This document shows, one piece after another, positions 22,263 through 24,244 of a DNA stretch of 24,244 nucleotides. The notes beneath the pieces are model-generated. The model was not told the origin of the DNA. It ran no database searches and saw only the letters and a program-made list of their open reading frames with translations. Each line of letters begins with the position of its first letter. Position 1 is the first letter of the stretch. The stretch comes from JBGLNJ01 sp964353405 (GTDB lineage: Bacteria; Chloroflexota; Anaerolineae; Fen-1058): positions 1 through 24,244 of the forward strand of contig CAYGWJ010000362.1 of assembly GCA_964353405.1 (NCBI GenBank), written 5' to 3'. A program made the translations under genes and the position numbers.

Positions 22263-23123
22263 ATGGAAACGACAGACTATGGGCAATTGTCAAACGACTA
22301 TCGGCGCGTCGAGCAGGCCATTGCGTTTCTGGAAGAGAATTTTTCTCGTCAACCAGAGTTGAAGGAAATTGCGGCGAGTGTCAACCTGAGCGAGTATCAC
22401 TTTCAACGCTTGTTCACCCGCTGGGTGGGCATCAGCCCCAAACGCTTTCTGCAATTCCTGACTAAGGAGCGCGCGAAGGAACTGCTGGAAAAATCGCGCG
22501 ACGTGCTTGGTGTGGCTTTCGAAACGGGGCTATCCGGCCCGGGTCGCTTGCACGATTTGTTCGTGACGTGCGAGGCGGTGACGCCGGGCGAGTATAAGAG
22601 CAAAGGCGAGGGGGTGGCGATTGCATACGGGTTCCATCCCACGCCGTTTGGCGAGTGTTTGCTGGCGATAACGGAGCGCGGCATCTGCAGCTTGTCCTTT
22701 GTCCAGGACGGTGACCGCGCCGGCGCGCTCGATGCGCTCAAGGATCGGTGGAAGAAAGCCCGGTTGATCAAGGAGGCTGCCCGTACCGGGCCGCTGGTGA
22801 GCCAGGTCTTTGCCTGGTACATCGGGCAGACGCCGTCCCCGCTGCACCTGGTTTTGAACGGCACGAACTTTCAAATCAAAGTGTGGGAAGCTTTGCTGCA
22901 AATCCCGGCGGGAGTGGTGGTTTCTTATCAAGACATTGCTGCTCGCATCGGGATGCCGGGCGCATCGCGCGCGGTCAGCAATGCCGTCGCCCGGAATCCG
23001 ATACCCGTCATCATTCCCTGTCATCGCGTCATTCGCAAGGCCGGCGAGTTCGGCGGCTATCACTATGGCACGGCGCGCAAAAAGGCTTTGCTGGGCTGGG
23101 AAGCGGCGCGCGTCAACTCGTAA
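22263..23123 (+). CDS. AraC-HTH / O6-methylguanine-DNA methyltransferase (Ada-like)
   Basis: A 286-residue bifunctional protein. Residues about 9-100 form an AraC-type DNA-binding domain (LKEIAASVNLSEYHFQRLFT, then WVGISPKRFLQFLTKERAKE). The C-terminal half is the alkyl-transferase domain: FQIKVWEALLQIPAGVVVSY, the helix-turn region, then NPIPVIIPCHRVI with acceptor Cys253. The N-terminal zinc domain of E. coli Ada, which senses methylphosphotriesters, is absent. It therefore repairs O6-alkylguanine by transfer to Cys253 and probably also regulates its own or other genes. I chose ATG 22263 because of GGAGG nine bases upstream and the promoter at 22199-22226. It follows the broken glycosylase gene, giving a small DNA-repair neighbourhood. 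Confidence 0.92.
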   Translation: METTDYGQLSNDYRRVEQAIAFLEENFSRQPELKEIAASVNLSEYHFQRLFTRWVGISPKRFLQFLTKERAKELLEKSRDVLGVAFETGLSGPGRLHDLFVTCEAVTPGEYKSKGEGVAIAYGFHPTPFGECLLAITERGICSLSFVQDGDRAGALDALKDRWKKARLIKEAARTGPLVSQVFAWYIGQTPSPLHLVLNGTNFQIKVWEALLQIPAGVVVSYQDIAARIGMPGASRAVSNAVARNPIPVIIPCHRVIRKAGEFGGYHYGTARKKALLGWEAARVNS

Positions 23124-23137
23124 ACAATGGAAAAATC

Positions 23138-24061
23138 TTGAACACACTAAAGTCACAAACGCCATCGGCTCTAGCCATCTGGGCGGCCATGCTCAGCGTC
23201 TATATCGTCTGGGGTTCCACGTACCTGGCGATTCGATTCGCCGTCCAGACCATGCCGCCGTTCTTGATGGCGGCCACCCGGTTCCTCATCGCCGGAGTGG
23301 TGTTGTTTGTGTTCAGGCGCGCGCGAGGCGATGCCGCGCCATCCGACCGCGAGTGGCGTTCGGCGGCCATCATTGGCCTGCTGCTTTTGCTCGGCGGCAA
23401 CGGCGGCGTCGTCTGGGCCGAGCAGCGCGTCAATTCTGGTCACGCGGCGTTGGTGGTCGGCGCGACGCCGCTGTGGATGGTGCTGATTGATTCGCTGAGG
23501 CCGGGCGGAAAAAGACCGGGCGCCCTGACGATTGCGGGAGTGCTGGTCGGGTTTGCCGGCCTCGTGTCGCTGATCGGCGCTGGCGCCAGCAGCGCTGACC
23601 GGATTGATCCCATCGGCGCCGGTGCGTTGATTTTGGCCACGGCCAGCTGGGCGGCAGGTTCACTCTACAGCCGGAAAGCTGCACTGCCGGCTTCGCCATT
23701 GTTGGGAACCGGCATGGAGATGGTCATGGGCGGACTCGGCTTGCTGGCGCTCGGCACGTTGACGGGCGAGTGGGGACGGCTGAACCTGCCGGCCATCTCG
23801 GAGCAGTCTTGGTGGGGACTAACTTATCTCATCGTGTTCGGCGCGTGGGTAGGCTTTGGCTCGTATACCTGGCTGCTGCGCGTCGCGCCGACCTCACTCG
23901 TCTCGACATATGCCTACGTCAATCCGATTGTGGCGGTGTTTATGGGCAACTGGCTGGCCGCCGAGTCGCTCACGCCGCGCACGTTGATTGCTGCGACCGT
24001 GATCGTGGGCTCGGTGGCGCTGACGACGATGGCGAATCAGAAAGTGAAGCGTGATGCGTGA
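23138..24061 (+). CDS. EamA/DMT family transporter
   Basis: A 307-residue integral membrane protein with ten predicted helices in two EamA halves (for example MLSVYIVWGSTYLAIRFAV, TIAGVLVGFAGLVSLIGAG and TYAYVNPIVAVFMGNWLA). This is the drug/metabolite transporter superfamily, usually exporting amino acids or other metabolites; the substrate is unknown. The likely start is TTG at 23138, 14 nt after the Ada stop, with GGAAAAA upstream. A longer open frame beginning at 22748 overlaps the Ada gene and is not real. ATG 23190 would cut into the first helix. The closeness suggests co-transcription with the Ada-like gene. Confidence 0.88.
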   Translation: MNTLKSQTPSALAIWAAMLSVYIVWGSTYLAIRFAVQTMPPFLMAATRFLIAGVVLFVFRRARGDAAPSDREWRSAAIIGLLLLLGGNGGVVWAEQRVNSGHAALVVGATPLWMVLIDSLRPGGKRPGALTIAGVLVGFAGLVSLIGAGASSADRIDPIGAGALILATASWAAGSLYSRKAALPASPLLGTGMEMVMGGLGLLALGTLTGEWGRLNLPAISEQSWWGLTYLIVFGAWVGFGSYTWLLRVAPTSLVSTYAYVNPIVAVFMGNWLAAESLTPRTLIAATVIVGSVALTTMANQKVKRDA

Positions 24062-24085
24062 AACGTGATGAGACGGAATGCCACT

Positions 24086-24175
24086 CTATTCTACAAACTT
24101 GCCACCTTCTATCTTCCGGTCAATCAACTTGTGATGGGCGTCGAACGTCAGCGTCACCTCTATGGGCTGAAAGCT
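24086..24175 (-). CDS. C-terminal end of a convergent gene, partial
   Basis: From the palindrome centre the minus strand reads SFQPIEVTLTFDAHHKLIDR and then KIEGGKFVE, with a TAG at 24086-24088. It looks like a protein C terminus with beta strands. The rest is lost or masked because the sequence folds back on itself at 24173/24174. I do not recognise the family. Confidence 0.4.
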   Translation of the reverse strand, partial: SFQPIEVTLTFDAHHKLIDRKIEGGKFVE

Positions 24176-24244
24176 TTCAGCCCATAGAGGTGACGCTGAC
24201 GTTCGACGCCCATCACAAGTTGATTGACCGGAAGATAGAAGGTG
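24103..24244. repeat. Perfect 142-nt palindrome at the window end
   Basis: Bases 24103-24173 and 24174-24244 are exact reverse complements (71-nt arms, no loop, centre aag|ctt). The right arm ends exactly at the last base of the window. This is either an assembly or amplification foldback at a contig end or a true very large hairpin. Confidence 0.95.

Noticed and set aside
22748..23137. A long upstream extension of the transporter frame starting at 22748
   Set aside because: It lies wholly within the Ada-like gene in another frame and has no transporter-like residues; the TTG at 23138 is the plausible start.

Overview
The window looks like a piece of bacterial accessory genome with moderately high GC. 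I think a Chloroflexota/Anaerolineae-like host most likely, possibly from a metagenome assembly. That rests on gene-family flavour only (an ISKra4-like transposase tail, PIN, MNT and DUF6883/DUF4926 toxin-antitoxin debris, a DUF6069 protein, GTCATTGCGAGG-type foldback repeats). No rRNA, tRNA or ribosomal marker is present to prove it.

Positions 1-8,000 (minus strand) hold an intact, tightly packed DNA-modification/defence operon. An HNH-SNF2 helicase-DUF3883 protein is followed after 12 nt by a DUF1156-type adenine DNA methylase with Zn-ribbon cysteines. That gene is coupled by a GTGA overlap to a RecF/SMC-like AAA ATPase, and a further gene appears to begin as the sequence leaves the window at position 1.

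Positions 8,060-13,330 (minus strand) hold a second, decaying module. It contains the C-terminal end of a probable PglX-like methylase, two paralogous HEAT-like proteins, a second RecF-like AAA ATPase, a small ATPase partner cut short, and the N-terminal domain of a PglZ phosphatase. The module is bracketed by two direct repeats of about 430 bp. Both outer genes (methylase and pglZ) are broken at or near a repeat, and beside pglZ lie a transposase tail and a nucleotidyltransferase remnant. Together the two modules resemble a rearranged BREX-like island (PglX/PglZ/SNF2 helicase/DUF1156 methylase plus two AAA ATPases) that does not match a type I can name with confidence.

Positions 13,330-14,460 are a toxin-antitoxin graveyard: an intact antitoxin-like gene with a good promoter, a VapC PIN toxin with its middle deleted, a second MNT remnant, and a DUF6883/DUF4926 pair with a stop codon and a deletion.

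Positions 14,460-24,244 carry housekeeping and accessory single genes: three copies of a flavodoxin gene start (one fused to a LuxR-type regulator tail, one reduced to eight codons, one intact), a DUF6069 membrane protein, a GyrI-like protein, a second flavodoxin, a CYTH phosphatase/cyclase-like protein, PhzF, a GNAT acetyltransferase fused onto a TMEM175 gene start, an ICMT-like methyltransferase, a frameshifted Fpg/Nei glycosylase, an Ada-type repair regulator and an EamA transporter. The window ends in a perfect 142-nt palindrome that stops exactly at the last base, which may be an assembly foldback.
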